Notes under the pieces: model-generated | The model's database searches: none | Seen by the model: the letters and a program-made list of their open reading frames with translations, nothing else | What the model was told of the DNA's origin: nothing | IMG/VR virus record: IMGVR_UViG_3300027754_000482 | Location: 1-22,156 of that record | Length of the DNA: 22,156 nucleotides | Source: a virus | Direction: 5' to 3' (one strand) | In this document: positions 1 through 7,033 of the stretch, piece by piece | Position numbering within the stretch: position 1 is the stretch's first letter | How the letters are laid out: the number at the start of each line of letters is the position of its first letter | Translations under genes and position numbers: made by a program

Positions 1-247
1 TTCTTCTTTGATCACCTGCAACTTCAATATTGTTGTAAAATATATTATGAATTTTTTCCAATTCTTCTAAACGACTTTCAGGAATGGTAATAGTTAATAG
101 CTTTTCTGTTTGCTGTACAAAGTTATTTGTTACTAGATCTTTGTCATACATGTCGGAAAACATGGTACCCGCATAATGCCGTCTAACATAACGTTTATTG
201 TCGTCAATTACCCGCATCTCATATTTTTCGTAAAAAGATTTATTCAT
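1..247 (-). CDS. Hypothetical protein, 3' end outside window
   Basis: N-terminal 82 residues of a protein that runs off the left edge. The start MNKSFYEKYE overlaps the stop of the preceding gene as ATGA, which fixes the start. The visible part is charged, with an Arg/Tyr-rich stretch (KRYVRRHY) and a Glu-rich predicted helix (ESRLEELEKI). I do not recognise the family. It follows a Gly-rich coiled-coil protein and may share its function, but nothing seen proves it. Confidence 0.75.
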   Translation of the reverse strand, partial: MNKSFYEKYEMRVIDDNKRYVRRHYAGTMFSDMYDKDLVTNNFVQQTEKLLTITIPESRLEELEKIHNIFYNNIEVAGDQRR

Positions 248-783
248 TTTGAATTATCATCCTTTTTAGGCATAATACACAATGCTTCTAATGTCTTATA
301 ATGCTCGTATGCTTCTCTCAATGCTTGGAAATGTTCTAATTTTTCTATATCAGGAGTCAGTATCGCTAATCGTTGCTCAACCTTTTCCATAAAGTCTTTA
401 AGACTCTTTCCATCTATTTTTATATCACCATGGGCTGGTAGTGTGGTAGGTATAGTGTTAGCCCAAGTACTGGGGTTGGAAAAGGTGATATTTCCATAAG
501 AGCCAGAACCACCGCCACCACCGCCACCACCGATCGTCGTGCCGCCGACATACACATTACCACTGGTTCCATTTGATATAACATAAGTTCCACTATTAAT
601 ACTCGCCCCTGTAACATCCAGTGTGGTGGTATTATCCAAGGCTGAATCCTGAACTACGTCTTCAACCTTGGGATTCTTTTGCTTGTTATACTCGTTAAAA
701 TTCCAAATACTATTAGAAATTCCCTCCCAGGGATATGTTACTGAATCTTTGTCTTTGGGTGATTCTTTTGGTTTGACTGCCAT
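244..783 (-). CDS. Gly-rich, coiled-coil phage protein, possibly structural
   Basis: A 179-residue protein in three parts. Residues 1-50 are charged, 50-95 form a Ser/Thr/Gly-rich stretch ending in eight consecutive Gly, and 120-175 form a Glu/Lys/Leu-rich helical segment (SLKDFMEKVEQRLAIL). Similar C-terminal segments (DGKSL...EQRLAIL.P....LE) occur in unannotated proteins of T4-like and uncultured phages, often close to virion genes. A flexible linker between a globular and a coiled-coil part suits an oligomeric structural protein, but that is inference. It starts 1 bp after the stop of the upstream gene and overlaps the next gene by ATGA. Confidence 0.8.
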   Translation of the reverse strand: MAVKPKESPKDKDSVTYPWEGISNSIWNFNEYNKQKNPKVEDVVQDSALDNTTTLDVTGASINSGTYVISNGTSGNVYVGGTTIGGGGGGGGSGSYGNITFSNPSTWANTIPTTLPAHGDIKIDGKSLKDFMEKVEQRLAILTPDIEKLEHFQALREAYEHYKTLEALCIMPKKDDNSK

Positions 784-784
784 T

Positions 785-1003
785 TTACCTTTCTCTAAGT
801 TTAATTAAGTGGTCACGGCGCATCCAGTTAACCTTGCGGTTACGGGTATCATCACATTTGGTAAATACTCCAACAAATGGTTCACCATTAATAGTCTTTT
901 CATAAAGATTACTGGTGTAAAATATATCACCAGTTACATTATTTTTGACCTTACTGATCTTTTCTCCATGCTTTACAAATTTAGGTTTGATTTCATGTTC
1001 CAT
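785..1003 (-). CDS. Small basic hypothetical protein
   Basis: A 72-residue Lys/Arg-rich protein (MEHEIKPKFVKHGEKISKVK) with a beta-rich middle and a basic C terminus (WMRRDHLIKLRER). No family recognised. The pattern of strands could fit a small SH3-like or nucleic-acid-binding fold, which is a guess. It lies just after a terminator-like hairpin at 1024-1050, so it may be expressed by read-through or from an unseen promoter, together with the two genes that follow. Confidence 0.7.
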   Translation of the reverse strand: MEHEIKPKFVKHGEKISKVKNNVTGDIFYTSNLYEKTINGEPFVGVFTKCDDTRNRKVNWMRRDHLIKLRER

Positions 1004-1023
1004 TATTACACCTTGGAAATAAA

Positions 1024-1055
1024 GAAAGCATGTGAGTTACACATGCCTTCTTTTT
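1024..1055 (-). terminator. Terminator-like hairpin, possibly bidirectional
   Basis: An 11-bp inverted repeat (1024-1034 and 1040-1050, one G-U wobble) with a 5-nt loop. On the minus strand the stem is followed by a T-rich stretch (CTTTATTT), and on the plus strand by five T. It sits just downstream of the winged-helix gene at 1083-1310 and could end or attenuate that transcript. Confidence 0.6.
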
Positions 1056-1082
1056 GATACTTACATCTATAACTAACTTACT

Positions 1083-1310
1083 TTAAATCTGACCAACCAT
1101 ACGACGGCTAACTGCATACGCGGTGCGGCCTTCGGTGTTCTTGTGAGTGCGAACACGGAATCCTTCGTTGCGTAGGTCAGTCATACGAGCACGGAGGTTC
1201 TTGATGCCATACAAGACTTCAGCTTGTGCTGAACTCAAAGTACGATCAGTGCCGCGAAGGTGCTTTACCAAAAACTCTTTTTGTGAAGTAGTGATTTTTG
1301 CAAATGCCAT
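1083..1310 (-). CDS. Small winged-helix DNA-binding protein
   Basis: A 75-residue basic protein. Residues 25-50 (SSAQAEVLYGIKNLRARMTDL) look like a helix-turn-helix, followed by a wing-like beta hairpin with RVRTHKNTEGRTAYAVSR. Short winged-helix proteins of this form are common in phages and are presumed DNA binders or regulators. It has its own promoter (1347-1374), a good SD (AAGGAGA) and a terminator-like hairpin downstream, so it may be a separate regulatory unit. The target is unknown. Confidence 0.75.
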   Translation of the reverse strand: MAFAKITTSQKEFLVKHLRGTDRTLSSAQAEVLYGIKNLRARMTDLRNEGFRVRTHKNTEGRTAYAVSRRMVGQI

Positions 1311-1346
1311 AATTGTAAATCTCCTTTATGTTATACAACAAAGACG

Positions 1347-1374
1347 ATTATACATTGTTCTCGTAATTAATCAA
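1347..1374 (-). promoter_or_regulatory. Sigma70-type promoter for the winged-helix gene
   Basis: -35 TTGATT (1369-1374), 16-bp spacer, -10 TATAAT (1347-1352), about 37 bp before the start of the gene at 1083-1310. It lacks the extended sequence shared by the four repeated promoters in this window. Confidence 0.7.
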
Positions 1375-1400
1375 CACTTTAATTAAGTTTTTTTATCAGA

Positions 1401-2093
1401 CTATAAACTTAATTGGCGATCTATTATACCTGTCTTGGCTTTGCTGAGCTTATCTAGAAAACCTTCGTTCCTAAGGTTTTTAAATGCCAGGTTTTCCACA
1501 CCGAATTCACCATGAGCTGCCAAACCTGATTGTCGCATACGTCGGATCTTGTCTTGTATATGTTCGATACCATCGATACTGCGATCATTGTCCACTGCCT
1601 GGTGAATCTGATATATCAACTCTGCTGTCTTGGCCATAACTGCATGGTCATCAACATCAGGTTGGTTATGTGTGGGTTGACTCAGCCACTGGTTGTCTAA
1701 CAAACTAAACTGGCCTTGGCTTTGAACATGTTCGCGCACACTTTGCACATATAGCTCAACATCAAAACCACGGATGGTGACATCATGTTGGCTATTCCAC
1801 AAGTCTTTTTTGGCTTTGAATAGGGCTTCTGCTACGTTGCAGTTTAACGTATCAAAATCTGCAACCACATGTACATCAAAATCGCTGTACTTGTTCCAGT
1901 TGAAGTTTGCATTGCTACCAACCAAGATAACGTCGGTGATGCGTAGTTCAGGTAGGTCCAGATAGTGAATAAACTGCCGCGCAGTACGAAGCAGATGCAG
2001 CCTTACTTGTGGGTTGAGTGTTAACCCATCCCAAGCTACAGGATTCAGGCTGGAATGATAACGGAATGTGTTGGCTAGTTCTTTTAGTCGCAT
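1401..2093 (-). CDS. Pol-beta-fold nucleotidyltransferase-like protein
   Basis: A 230-residue protein with the nucleotidyltransferase signature: G59-S60, then S70-D71-F-D73 (SDFDVHVV), and a likely third carboxylate at D111 (GFDVELYV). These residues bind metal and NTP in the minimal nucleotidyltransferase superfamily, which includes MNT toxins, aminoglycoside adenylyltransferases and tRNA nucleotidyltransferases. The C-terminal 100 residues are helical. Phage homologues are usually unannotated and I cannot name the substrate. No HEPN partner gene is adjacent, so an MNT-HEPN toxin pair is not supported. Confidence 0.75.
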   Translation of the reverse strand: MRLKELANTFRYHSSLNPVAWDGLTLNPQVRLHLLRTARQFIHYLDLPELRITDVILVGSNANFNWNKYSDFDVHVVADFDTLNCNVAEALFKAKKDLWNSQHDVTIRGFDVELYVQSVREHVQSQGQFSLLDNQWLSQPTHNQPDVDDHAVMAKTAELIYQIHQAVDNDRSIDGIEHIQDKIRRMRQSGLAAHGEFGVENLAFKNLRNEGFLDKLSKAKTGIIDRQLSL

Positions 2094-2128
2094 CAGTTAT
2101 TTATTCTGAAGCGACTATTTGGTACAAA

Positions 2129-2317
2129 CTATTCGCCAGTTTTAGGTATACTATCTCGTGTTTTGGCACGAGAATTTTGGAAGTTTTCGGCTGCCTTTTG
2201 TGCTTCAATCATGAGACGAAGATACTCACCACGCTCATGGGGATCTAAAATACCTGTTGCGACTACCTTTGTTTGTCCACTCAACTTGAAATTTACACCA
2301 CGTCCTGATCCTGCCAT
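2129..2317 (-). CDS. Small hypothetical phage protein
   Basis: A 62-residue protein with a Gly/basic N terminus (MAGSGRGVNFKL), a central GILDPHERGEYLRLMIEAQ helix and a polar tail. Similar short proteins occur in uncultured phage genomes without assigned function. It has a reasonable SD (AAAGGAGT), starts 12 bp after its upstream neighbour and precedes the nucleotidyltransferase. Confidence 0.7.
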   Translation of the reverse strand: MAGSGRGVNFKLSGQTKVVATGILDPHERGEYLRLMIEAQKAAENFQNSRAKTRDSIPKTGE

Positions 2318-2329
2318 TGTACTACTCCT

Positions 2330-2596
2330 TTAAATTTTCTTTAGCAAGGTAAACAGCAGATTCTTTTTCTCTGATACCCAAAATTTACCCTCTGCTCCAC
2401 ACTTGCCATATTTACGTTCCGTGCTGGCATTTTTTAATACTATTCTGGATCTGTCTTTGCCATTTACATAATCATATTCCACTTCCGTGGATGTCGTCAA
2501 TTTACATGTACCGTACACATTACTTAGTCCCTTTATTCTATCAAGGAAAGAAAACTGAAAATGAGTACAGTCCTTACACAACAATTGTTGATCCAT
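2330..2596 (-). CDS. Small Cys-containing hypothetical protein
   Basis: An 88-residue protein with four cysteines arranged as C7-x2-C10 near the N terminus (LLCKDCTHF), one at about residue 31 (GTCKL) and one at about 66 (KCGAEGKFW). This spacing fits a small zinc-binding fold found in phage hypothetical proteins that begin with a C-x2-C-x-H/Y motif. Function unknown. It follows the SGNH hydrolase gene by 9 bp and is probably in the same transcript as the DNA ligase. Confidence 0.7.
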   Translation of the reverse strand: MDQQLLCKDCTHFQFSFLDRIKGLSNVYGTCKLTTSTEVEYDYVNGKDRSRIVLKNASTERKYGKCGAEGKFWVSEKKNLLFTLLKKI

Positions 2597-2605
2597 GGTG
2601 TTCCT

Positions 2606-3001
2606 TTATTTGGTTGCTTCTGCAATAGCCTGATACCCCTTCCAACTTGGATGGACTTTATCTGGCTGTAACGAGACGATGGGTATAACTACATCACCAA
2701 AATCATTTGCTACTTTTTTAACCAACTCCTGTATATTGGGTTTAATAGCCGGAAGAATCCAGAAGACTCTTTGGGCTTTGGCATTTGCCCGCATAAATCT
2801 CAGCTCGGTTTCTGTTTTAACACCAGCGTGATCATTTGATCCCAAACTAATAATTACCGTGTTAGCAGTTAGATCTTTATCGTGGAACCGTCGATTCCAT
2901 TGCCAAGAGTTATACCCACCAACTGAATAACTGACACAGTCTTTTCTAACTATAGCAGTACCTACCCCAATACTATCACCAAGTATCAGACACTCTAGCA
3001 T
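2606..3001 (-). CDS. SGNH/GDSL-family hydrolase
   Basis: A 131-residue protein with the blocks of the SGNH hydrolase superfamily: block I GDSIG with nucleophile S10, block II Gly in YSVGG (about 29), block III GSND with N56, and block V D114-K-V-H117. All four name-giving residues are present. These enzymes are esterases or lipases; in phages they may deacetylate or de-esterify surface or tail polymers. No signal peptide is seen. The start (MLECLILG) overlaps the ligase stop as TAATG, and an upstream in-frame start at 3037 would sit inside the ligase gene. Substrate unknown. Confidence 0.8.
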   Translation of the reverse strand: MLECLILGDSIGVGTAIVRKDCVSYSVGGYNSWQWNRRFHDKDLTANTVIISLGSNDHAGVKTETELRFMRANAKAQRVFWILPAIKPNIQELVKKVANDFGDVVIPIVSLQPDKVHPSWKGYQAIAEATK

Positions 3002-4314
3002 TACAATTTTTCTCCCACAGCAAAGCCACGGAAACACTTGAATCGGGGAAAGCGCAAACTGTATGAACCGTCTTGATTTTGTGTCACAGCATCAGCACGG
3101 ACTTCAACAATTCTACCAACGACCAAATTACGATCCCGATAAAACTCAATTCGATTATCATCGCTAAAGCCACTACCAACATTGACGGTAATGAGCTTCC
3201 CATCGTCCATACCGGAGCAAACGAGAGCTCCAAGTCGTCCCACATTCTTACCAGTGCCTTCTTCAACATCAGTCACCTCCAGTGACACTTCGATAAAGGG
3301 TTTAAGTTTAAGCCACGCAGTGCTACGTTTACACTGATACGGTGCTTTGATATCTTTGATCATGATTCCTTCATACCCACCTGCAATGGCCTGAGCATTG
3401 ATCTCTTTGAATCGTTTTTGCCCTGCCGCAGTATCCAAATCCACCTGCTCTTGCCCCACCATGGTCACGTTGGGTAATTTGTCGCCATTGAACTCCATAA
3501 ACTTGGCAAGATGATTACTGCGGAATAACTGATCACTTTTCCAACCACCTTTTTCAAACTGAGCCAACGGCATACCATCAAACAGATGCAATACAGCATC
3601 GTTGGCTTTGACATCACTCTTGCGATGCACCTGCTTCATAAGATCTTGGAAACTACTTGACATTATCTCGCCGTCGAATACCCAGGGCTCCATCAAGCCA
3701 GCCGCTACTTTGGCGAACTGATCCTTGACATGACCAAAGTTCAGCAATTCCTTGCCGTTGCGGCTGAACTGATCCACTCGGCCCTCGGGATACACTATAG
3801 TCAAAACACGAACGCCATCCAGTTTGATCTCTACTATCTTTTTTCCGCACACTTTGCCTTCATGGTTAGCTGAGTCATGTGCCAGCTGACAGCTGAATAC
3901 CGGCACCGCATAATCAGGATACTGTTTAGCCACTACATTGTTGATGGTCTTTTCGCTGACACCACAGCGGAGATCTTTGATCAGGATACGACGATACCAG
4001 CCGTTCCATTGTGCATTGGTGCTATTGTCCATGAGCTTGACCAGCATATCACGGGCGGTATTACCAGTTACCTTGCGAGTAACAAAGCCAGTGAGTGCCA
4101 GTGTAAACGAATCCCAGCTTACACCCTTGCCGTCAGCACCGCTACGCTCGGGCACCTTTTTAATGCCAAAGGTAATCATACAATCCAGAGCCAAGCGGCA
4201 CCCTTCAAAAAACTCTGCATTACCCGCCACAGCCTCATCGTCAACCACTGCTTCTTTGTAGAGGCGACTGTTATCGGATTCCAGTTTAGCAATAACTTCC
4301 CAGGGTTTCATCAT
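3001..4314 (-). CDS. ATP-dependent DNA ligase
   Basis: A 437-residue enzyme that seals nicks in duplex DNA through a lysyl-AMP intermediate. Visible motifs: I EIKLDGVR with nucleophile K164; III FDGEI (213-217); IV EGIMIKD (315-321); V WLKLKP (334-339); and the C-terminal OB-fold block with GSGFSD (380-385), RADAVTQNQDGS and RFPRF (421-425). A helical domain of about 140 residues precedes the adenylation domain, as in T4-type phage ligases. SD GGAG lies 7 nt before the ATG at 4314, just after the stop of the upstream gene, so the longer frame from 4353 is not needed. The gene carries a candidate overlapping gene at 3084-3269. Confidence 0.95.
   Translation of the reverse strand: MMKPWEVIAKLESDNSRLYKEAVVDDEAVAGNAEFFEGCRLALDCMITFGIKKVPERSGADGKGVSWDSFTLALTGFVTRKVTGNTARDMLVKLMDNSTNAQWNGWYRRILIKDLRCGVSEKTINNVVAKQYPDYAVPVFSCQLAHDSANHEGKVCGKKIVEIKLDGVRVLTIVYPEGRVDQFSRNGKELLNFGHVKDQFAKVAAGLMEPWVFDGEIMSSSFQDLMKQVHRKSDVKANDAVLHLFDGMPLAQFEKGGWKSDQLFRSNHLAKFMEFNGDKLPNVTMVGQEQVDLDTAAGQKRFKEINAQAIAGGYEGIMIKDIKAPYQCKRSTAWLKLKPFIEVSLEVTDVEEGTGKNVGRLGALVCSGMDDGKLITVNVGSGFSDDNRIEFYRDRNLVVGRIVEVRADAVTQNQDGSYSLRFPRFKCFRGFAVGEKL
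3084..3269 (-). CDS. Candidate overlapping gene inside DNA ligase: small membrane protein
   Basis: A 61-codon frame in a different reading frame of the ligase gene. The ATG at 3269 is preceded by GGAGGTGA, a near-perfect SD, with 6 nt between GGAGG and ATG. The translation has one strongly hydrophobic segment (SLPSMLVVALAMIIELSFIG). From the DDL motif on it aligns with the stand-alone protein at 16942-17088 (DDL....F.PV....SLPS.LV......EL.F.GI..W), and the DNA itself aligns. The ligase frame through this region is a conserved OB-fold block, so the SD and frame could be by-products. Treated as a hypothesis. Confidence 0.4.
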   Translation of the reverse strand: MLKKALVRMWDDLELSFAPVWTMGSSLPSMLVVALAMIIELSFIGIVIWSLVELLKSVLML

Positions 4315-4315
4315 A

Positions 4316-4741
4316 TTATTTCTCCAAGGCGTAGGGTTTGTTCCAACGGCCAATGTTCACATCCACATACCAACCCACGTTGAAGTAGTCGGTCTGGATA
4401 TCACTCTTGTCCCAGTTACCATCGTTCATTATGGACATCACTTCGATCAAAAACTTCCTCGCACGGCCTGAAAAGTGATCCCGGTAATGATACGGGTTCA
4501 CATCCAGGCTTTGATCTTTGCGGATGCAGGCAATATCGGCTTCACTCATGTAATTGCAGTAGGACTTGGCCTTGTCCGTTTCAATGTAATTTTCGATAAA
4601 ATCTATGCTACCCTGCTTGACATTAAGCACCAGGGTGCTGTGATTACGCACCGCAACACTGGCCTTGATACCGTGTTTCTTACATACTGCTCGGATGCTG
4701 GGAGCCAATTTTGCTTTAAGTTCCTGAGATACGTATGCCAT
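4316..4741 (-). CDS. Conserved hypothetical protein, first gene of ligase operon
   Basis: A 141-residue protein. The N-terminal half (MAYVSQELKAKLAP, then KKHGIKASVAVRNHSTLVL) looks like a small alpha/beta domain, and the C-terminal half contains DIQTDYFNVGWYVDVNIG. The layout resembles a domain seen in phage hypotheticals and in large polyvalent proteins (LPD type), but I cannot confirm the family. It is the first gene after the consensus promoter at 4774-4802 and ends 1 bp before the ligase ATG, so it is co-expressed with ligase. No catalytic motif seen. Confidence 0.75.
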   Translation of the reverse strand: MAYVSQELKAKLAPSIRAVCKKHGIKASVAVRNHSTLVLNVKQGSIDFIENYIETDKAKSYCNYMSEADIACIRKDQSLDVNPYHYRDHFSGRARKFLIEVMSIMNDGNWDKSDIQTDYFNVGWYVDVNIGRWNKPYALEK

Positions 4742-4773
4742 TTTGTTTCTCCGTTTCGCTAGTGTAAGTGTAT

Positions 4774-4802
4774 ATTATACAGTCTTTGGACCAGAATGTC
4801 AA
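4774..4802 (-). promoter_or_regulatory. Consensus promoter, repeated class, copy 1
   Basis: -35 TTGACA (4797-4802), 17-bp spacer, -10 TATAAT (4774-4779): a perfect sigma70 match. The -35 lies in GGTTGACATTCTGGTC, where TTCTGGT occurs twice, before and after the -35. AAGCACTTA (4820-4828) lies 17 bp upstream. It drives the gene at 4316-4741, DNA ligase and followers. Confidence 0.85.
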
Positions 4803-4833
4803 CCAGAATATATGTCCTCTAAGTGCTTGATTC

Positions 4834-5193
4834 TTAAAGACTATTCACCATAGCCAGCAATTCCTGCTTGGCATCGCCATCAATATACACCGTCCCGGAG
4901 TAGGAAAAACTGCCTTGTAGCTTCTGGATCAGGCTGCGTACCAGTCTGGCTTTGTCTTGACGGGCCTGTTCTTTGGCCACACGCTCACGGAGATATTCTG
5001 CATCAACCAAGTGTACACCATAATTGGTGCCACGCTCGTTGCCATGCTTGTCAAACACTTTACCGGTGTCAAGGAAGTAATGCCCGTGGCCGTTAATTTT
5101 AGTTACTGTACCGTAACCCACGCCCATCATGTGTCCACCGGTGCCACCAACACGAAAGTAACCAACCATGTCACCCACTTTTGCTGTATACAT
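4834..5193 (-). CDS. Conserved hypothetical phage protein
   Basis: A 119-residue protein. Residues 1-55 are Gly-rich with many predicted strands (KVGDMVGYFRVGGTGGHMMGVGYG), resembling a small beta-barrel such as SH3. Residues 65-90 form a basic helix (RERVAKEQARQDKARLVRSL). Function unknown. It lies alone between two copies of the repeated promoter, so it is a single-gene unit driven from 5226-5253. Confidence 0.75.
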   Translation of the reverse strand: MYTAKVGDMVGYFRVGGTGGHMMGVGYGTVTKINGHGHYFLDTGKVFDKHGNERGTNYGVHLVDAEYLRERVAKEQARQDKARLVRSLIQKLQGSFSYSGTVYIDGDAKQELLAMVNSL

Positions 5194-5225
5194 ATCTGCT
5201 CCTGGTTATCTAACTGTATGTAGCT

Positions 5226-5253
5226 ATTATACGCTATTTGACCAGAATGTCAA
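5226..5253 (-). promoter_or_regulatory. Consensus promoter, repeated class, copy 2
   Basis: -35 TTGACA (5248-5253), 16-bp spacer, -10 TATAAT (5226-5231). The upstream part is nearly identical to copy 1, including AAGCACTTA (5271-5279) 17 bp before the -35. Drives the gene at 4834-5193. Confidence 0.85.
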
Positions 5254-5291
5254 CCAGAATATATGTCCCGTAAGTGCTTAATTCCATTGAG

Positions 5292-5753
5292 TTATTCCTG
5301 GATATTCTCTTGGGTTAATTTGCACATCAGCACGAAGTGATCATATGCTTGTCGCACCGCGGCATGTTTCATAAGTTTGTCGGCCTCTTCTTGCATCGCT
5401 TTAATACCGGCCTCGGCACAGTCAGAAAAACTTACACCAGTTAAAGTACACAGCTCATCACCAAACTCCAGGGCCAACTTGTCCCAAGCCTTCTTCTGAC
5501 CTATTGTGATGGGATTACTTGGTGGCCGTAATTCGCTGGCTTTGCTAATAGCTCGACAGATAGCATCTTGAGCAACACGCCCTGCGGCAATCATGGCCGC
5601 ATAGTTGGGATCAATGTTGTAGCGGGTACTACGCCCACCAGGATACGTTATAACAAGGTGCGCGCCCTTGGGAAACGATTCCTGTAACAGGCTATCGTAT
5701 TCACGTACAGGTTTGTACCGCCCACCTACTTTTTCGTAAAATATTTTTTTCAT
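5292..5753 (-). CDS. Conserved hypothetical phage protein
   Basis: A 153-residue protein starting MKKIFYEKVGG. An N-terminal beta-rich part (GAHLVITYPGGRSTRYNI) is followed by helices. Family not recognised; it is soluble, with no signal peptide. The ATG at 5753 overlaps the upstream stop as ATGA and has SD GAGGTGG. A longer frame from 5774 exists, but the SD supports the later start. Confidence 0.75.
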   Translation of the reverse strand: MKKIFYEKVGGRYKPVREYDSLLQESFPKGAHLVITYPGGRSTRYNIDPNYAAMIAAGRVAQDAICRAISKASELRPPSNPITIGQKKAWDKLALEFGDELCTLTGVSFSDCAEAGIKAMQEEADKLMKHAAVRQAYDHFVLMCKLTQENIQE

Positions 5754-5914
5754 GACCACCTCAACAAAAACCAAGTATAGTTTGTTTTATCACGAAAGTA
5801 AAGATGCCCGCGATGCCGCCACCAACCGCCGCGGTCTCGCCCTGGCGGTCCAAATGCTTCTCGACACCACTCCATCCCGGCCCACGCTTCAGGCATTTTG
5901 GCTTTGTAAATCAT
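5750..5914 (-). CDS. Small FLLRW-motif protein
   Basis: A 54-residue protein (start MIYKAKMPEAW) that fits exactly between its neighbours, with ATGA overlaps at both ends (5911-5914 and 5750-5753). It aligns with the proteins at 21165-21386 and 21835-22038: EWCREAFGP against EWCRENIGP, then a short strand region, then a FLLRWS end. Its last codons (L-R-W-S-stop) also form the SD GAGGTGG and part of the start of the next gene. Function unknown. It is probably a paralog of the set at the right end of the window, moved or copied here. Confidence 0.75.
   Translation of the reverse strand: MIYKAKMPEAWAGMEWCREAFGPPGRDRGGWWRHRGHLYFRDKTNYTWFLLRWS
5774..5802 (-). promoter_or_regulatory. Possible weak promoter inside a coding region
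   Basis: -35 TTTACT (5797-5802), 17-bp spacer, -10 TATACT (5774-5779). It would drive the gene at 5292-5753. It lies within the coding region of the 54-residue gene, so the match may be chance. Confidence 0.3.
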
Positions 5915-6594
5915 GCTGGCGTCAGTGCCTGTGGGGTCTTAATACGCAATTTGTCAGCTGACCACTTGGTCTTCATAAACAATTCGTCAGCTGCCTTGAC
6001 CTCGGGATCTTCCCATAGAAAATTATGCGTTGGGATGGCTGTATCTCTATCGTTAAGTATATCCCAGACCCTTTGCTTTTCGTATTCTTCCATAAGCATG
6101 GGCCAATCACTGTCAAAAAATCTATAGTCCCAACTGCGACATTCAGGTTCGGGATATCGAATAGATTTTCTTTTCGTACCTGCACCGTCACGGTACCATG
6201 CTGAGCATATTGCCGACCAAGGACCATTATACGCACCTGCACCACCAGTTCCAGGATAGGTCAAGGTGGCTGGGAAATAGTCACTGGAGAATCCATCGGG
6301 ATCTTTATTAAACCGTATCCACACTCGCCCATGCCACCCTGGGTAACTCCTGGTCGAGTTCTTTTTATCTCCACTCCAATTTGTTTCACCGTTGATGGGA
6401 GCATAGTGACTGTCGAGAATAGAGAGGTGCGTTATATTCCACGAAAATCCTACAACCTTGACTGGGTTAACTGACTTACGTGGTGTCAAGTTAATCACTG
6501 CCATGACCAGTTCTGCCAATTCATCCAAGGTAGCAGGTTCTTTACCGTAGATTTTAACGGCGTTGCGTTTAAATTGCTGTTTGTAATTTTTCAT
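5911..6594 (-). CDS. Hypothetical protein, Trp/Tyr-rich
   Basis: A 227-residue protein starting MKNYKQQFKRNAV. An N-terminal helical part contains TLDELAELVMAVINL. The middle is rich in Trp, Gly and Tyr (GWHGRVWIRF, YPGTGGAGAYNGPW) and looks beta-rich. The C terminus is charged. I recognise no family. The start overlaps the upstream stop by one base (TAATG). It lies between two unknown genes in one translationally coupled run from 7033 to 5292. Confidence 0.75.
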   Translation of the reverse strand: MKNYKQQFKRNAVKIYGKEPATLDELAELVMAVINLTPRKSVNPVKVVGFSWNITHLSILDSHYAPINGETNWSGDKKNSTRSYPGWHGRVWIRFNKDPDGFSSDYFPATLTYPGTGGAGAYNGPWSAICSAWYRDGAGTKRKSIRYPEPECRSWDYRFFDSDWPMLMEEYEKQRVWDILNDRDTAIPTHNFLWEDPEVKAADELFMKTKWSADKLRIKTPQALTPA

Positions 6595-6869
6595 TATGAG
6601 TATTTTAACGCTAAAAAAGTATAACATTGTTCGGCAGTGACACGACTACGGAATTTCCATTTTTGACCCAAGGGACCACTTTTACGACGCAAAGGGTCAC
6701 AAATGTCTCGGGCTGCTTGTAATGGTTTGATCCAGTCGTTTCCTGGAGACAAACGCCAAGTAGTAAATTCAATCTCCCAATACTTTTTCATACTGCCGCG
6801 TTGACGACCACGACGAGTAACTTCGTTCAAGTGAATAAAGTCTTTAATGTTACCAATTCGCGTTTTCAT
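6594..6869 (-). CDS. Small basic hypothetical protein
   Basis: A 91-residue basic protein (start MKTRIGNIKDF) with TRRGRQRGSMKKYWEIEF and PLRRKSGPLGQKWKFRSR. High Arg/Lys content suggests nucleic-acid contact, which is inference. The ATG at 6869 overlaps the upstream stop as ATGA, so the shorter frame is preferred to the one from 6911. No family recognised. Confidence 0.7.
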   Translation of the reverse strand: MKTRIGNIKDFIHLNEVTRRGRQRGSMKKYWEIEFTTWRLSPGNDWIKPLQAARDICDPLRRKSGPLGQKWKFRSRVTAEQCYTFLALKYS

Positions 6870-7033
6870 TTGTGTTTCTTTTGCTGATGGATAAATTCTC
6901 GTTTTAACCAATACTTGTACATTTGAAAATATTGCTGTTGCGTATATCGTTTTTGGTTTACTTGATCGTGTTCATCACAATTTTGATACCATAACTCCTG
7001 CACCCAATGGCGAAAGTGGTTTATCTTTTTCAT
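6866..7033 (-). CDS. Very small aromatic/basic protein
   Basis: A 55-residue protein, MKKINHFRHWVQELWYQNC at the start and YFQMYKYWLKREF near the end. Similar short proteins with a W-L-K-R-E-F/Y end occur in phage genomes and have no assigned role. ATGA overlaps at both ends (7030-7033 and 6866-6869) fix the boundaries and support it as a gene despite its size. Confidence 0.7.
   Translation of the reverse strand: MKKINHFRHWVQELWYQNCDEHDQVNQKRYTQQQYFQMYKYWLKREFIHQQKKHK

Noticed and set aside
3002-3037. Upstream extension of the SGNH hydrolase
   Set aside because: Lies inside the ligase 3' end and adds no conserved residues; TAATG start preferred.
3653-3850. Alternate-frame 65-codon ORF in the ligase gene
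   Set aside because: No SD, basic low-complexity translation and no relative in the window.
4315-4353. Upstream extension of DNA ligase
   Set aside because: Overlaps the previous gene and lacks SD; the ATG at 4314 has GGAG at good spacing.
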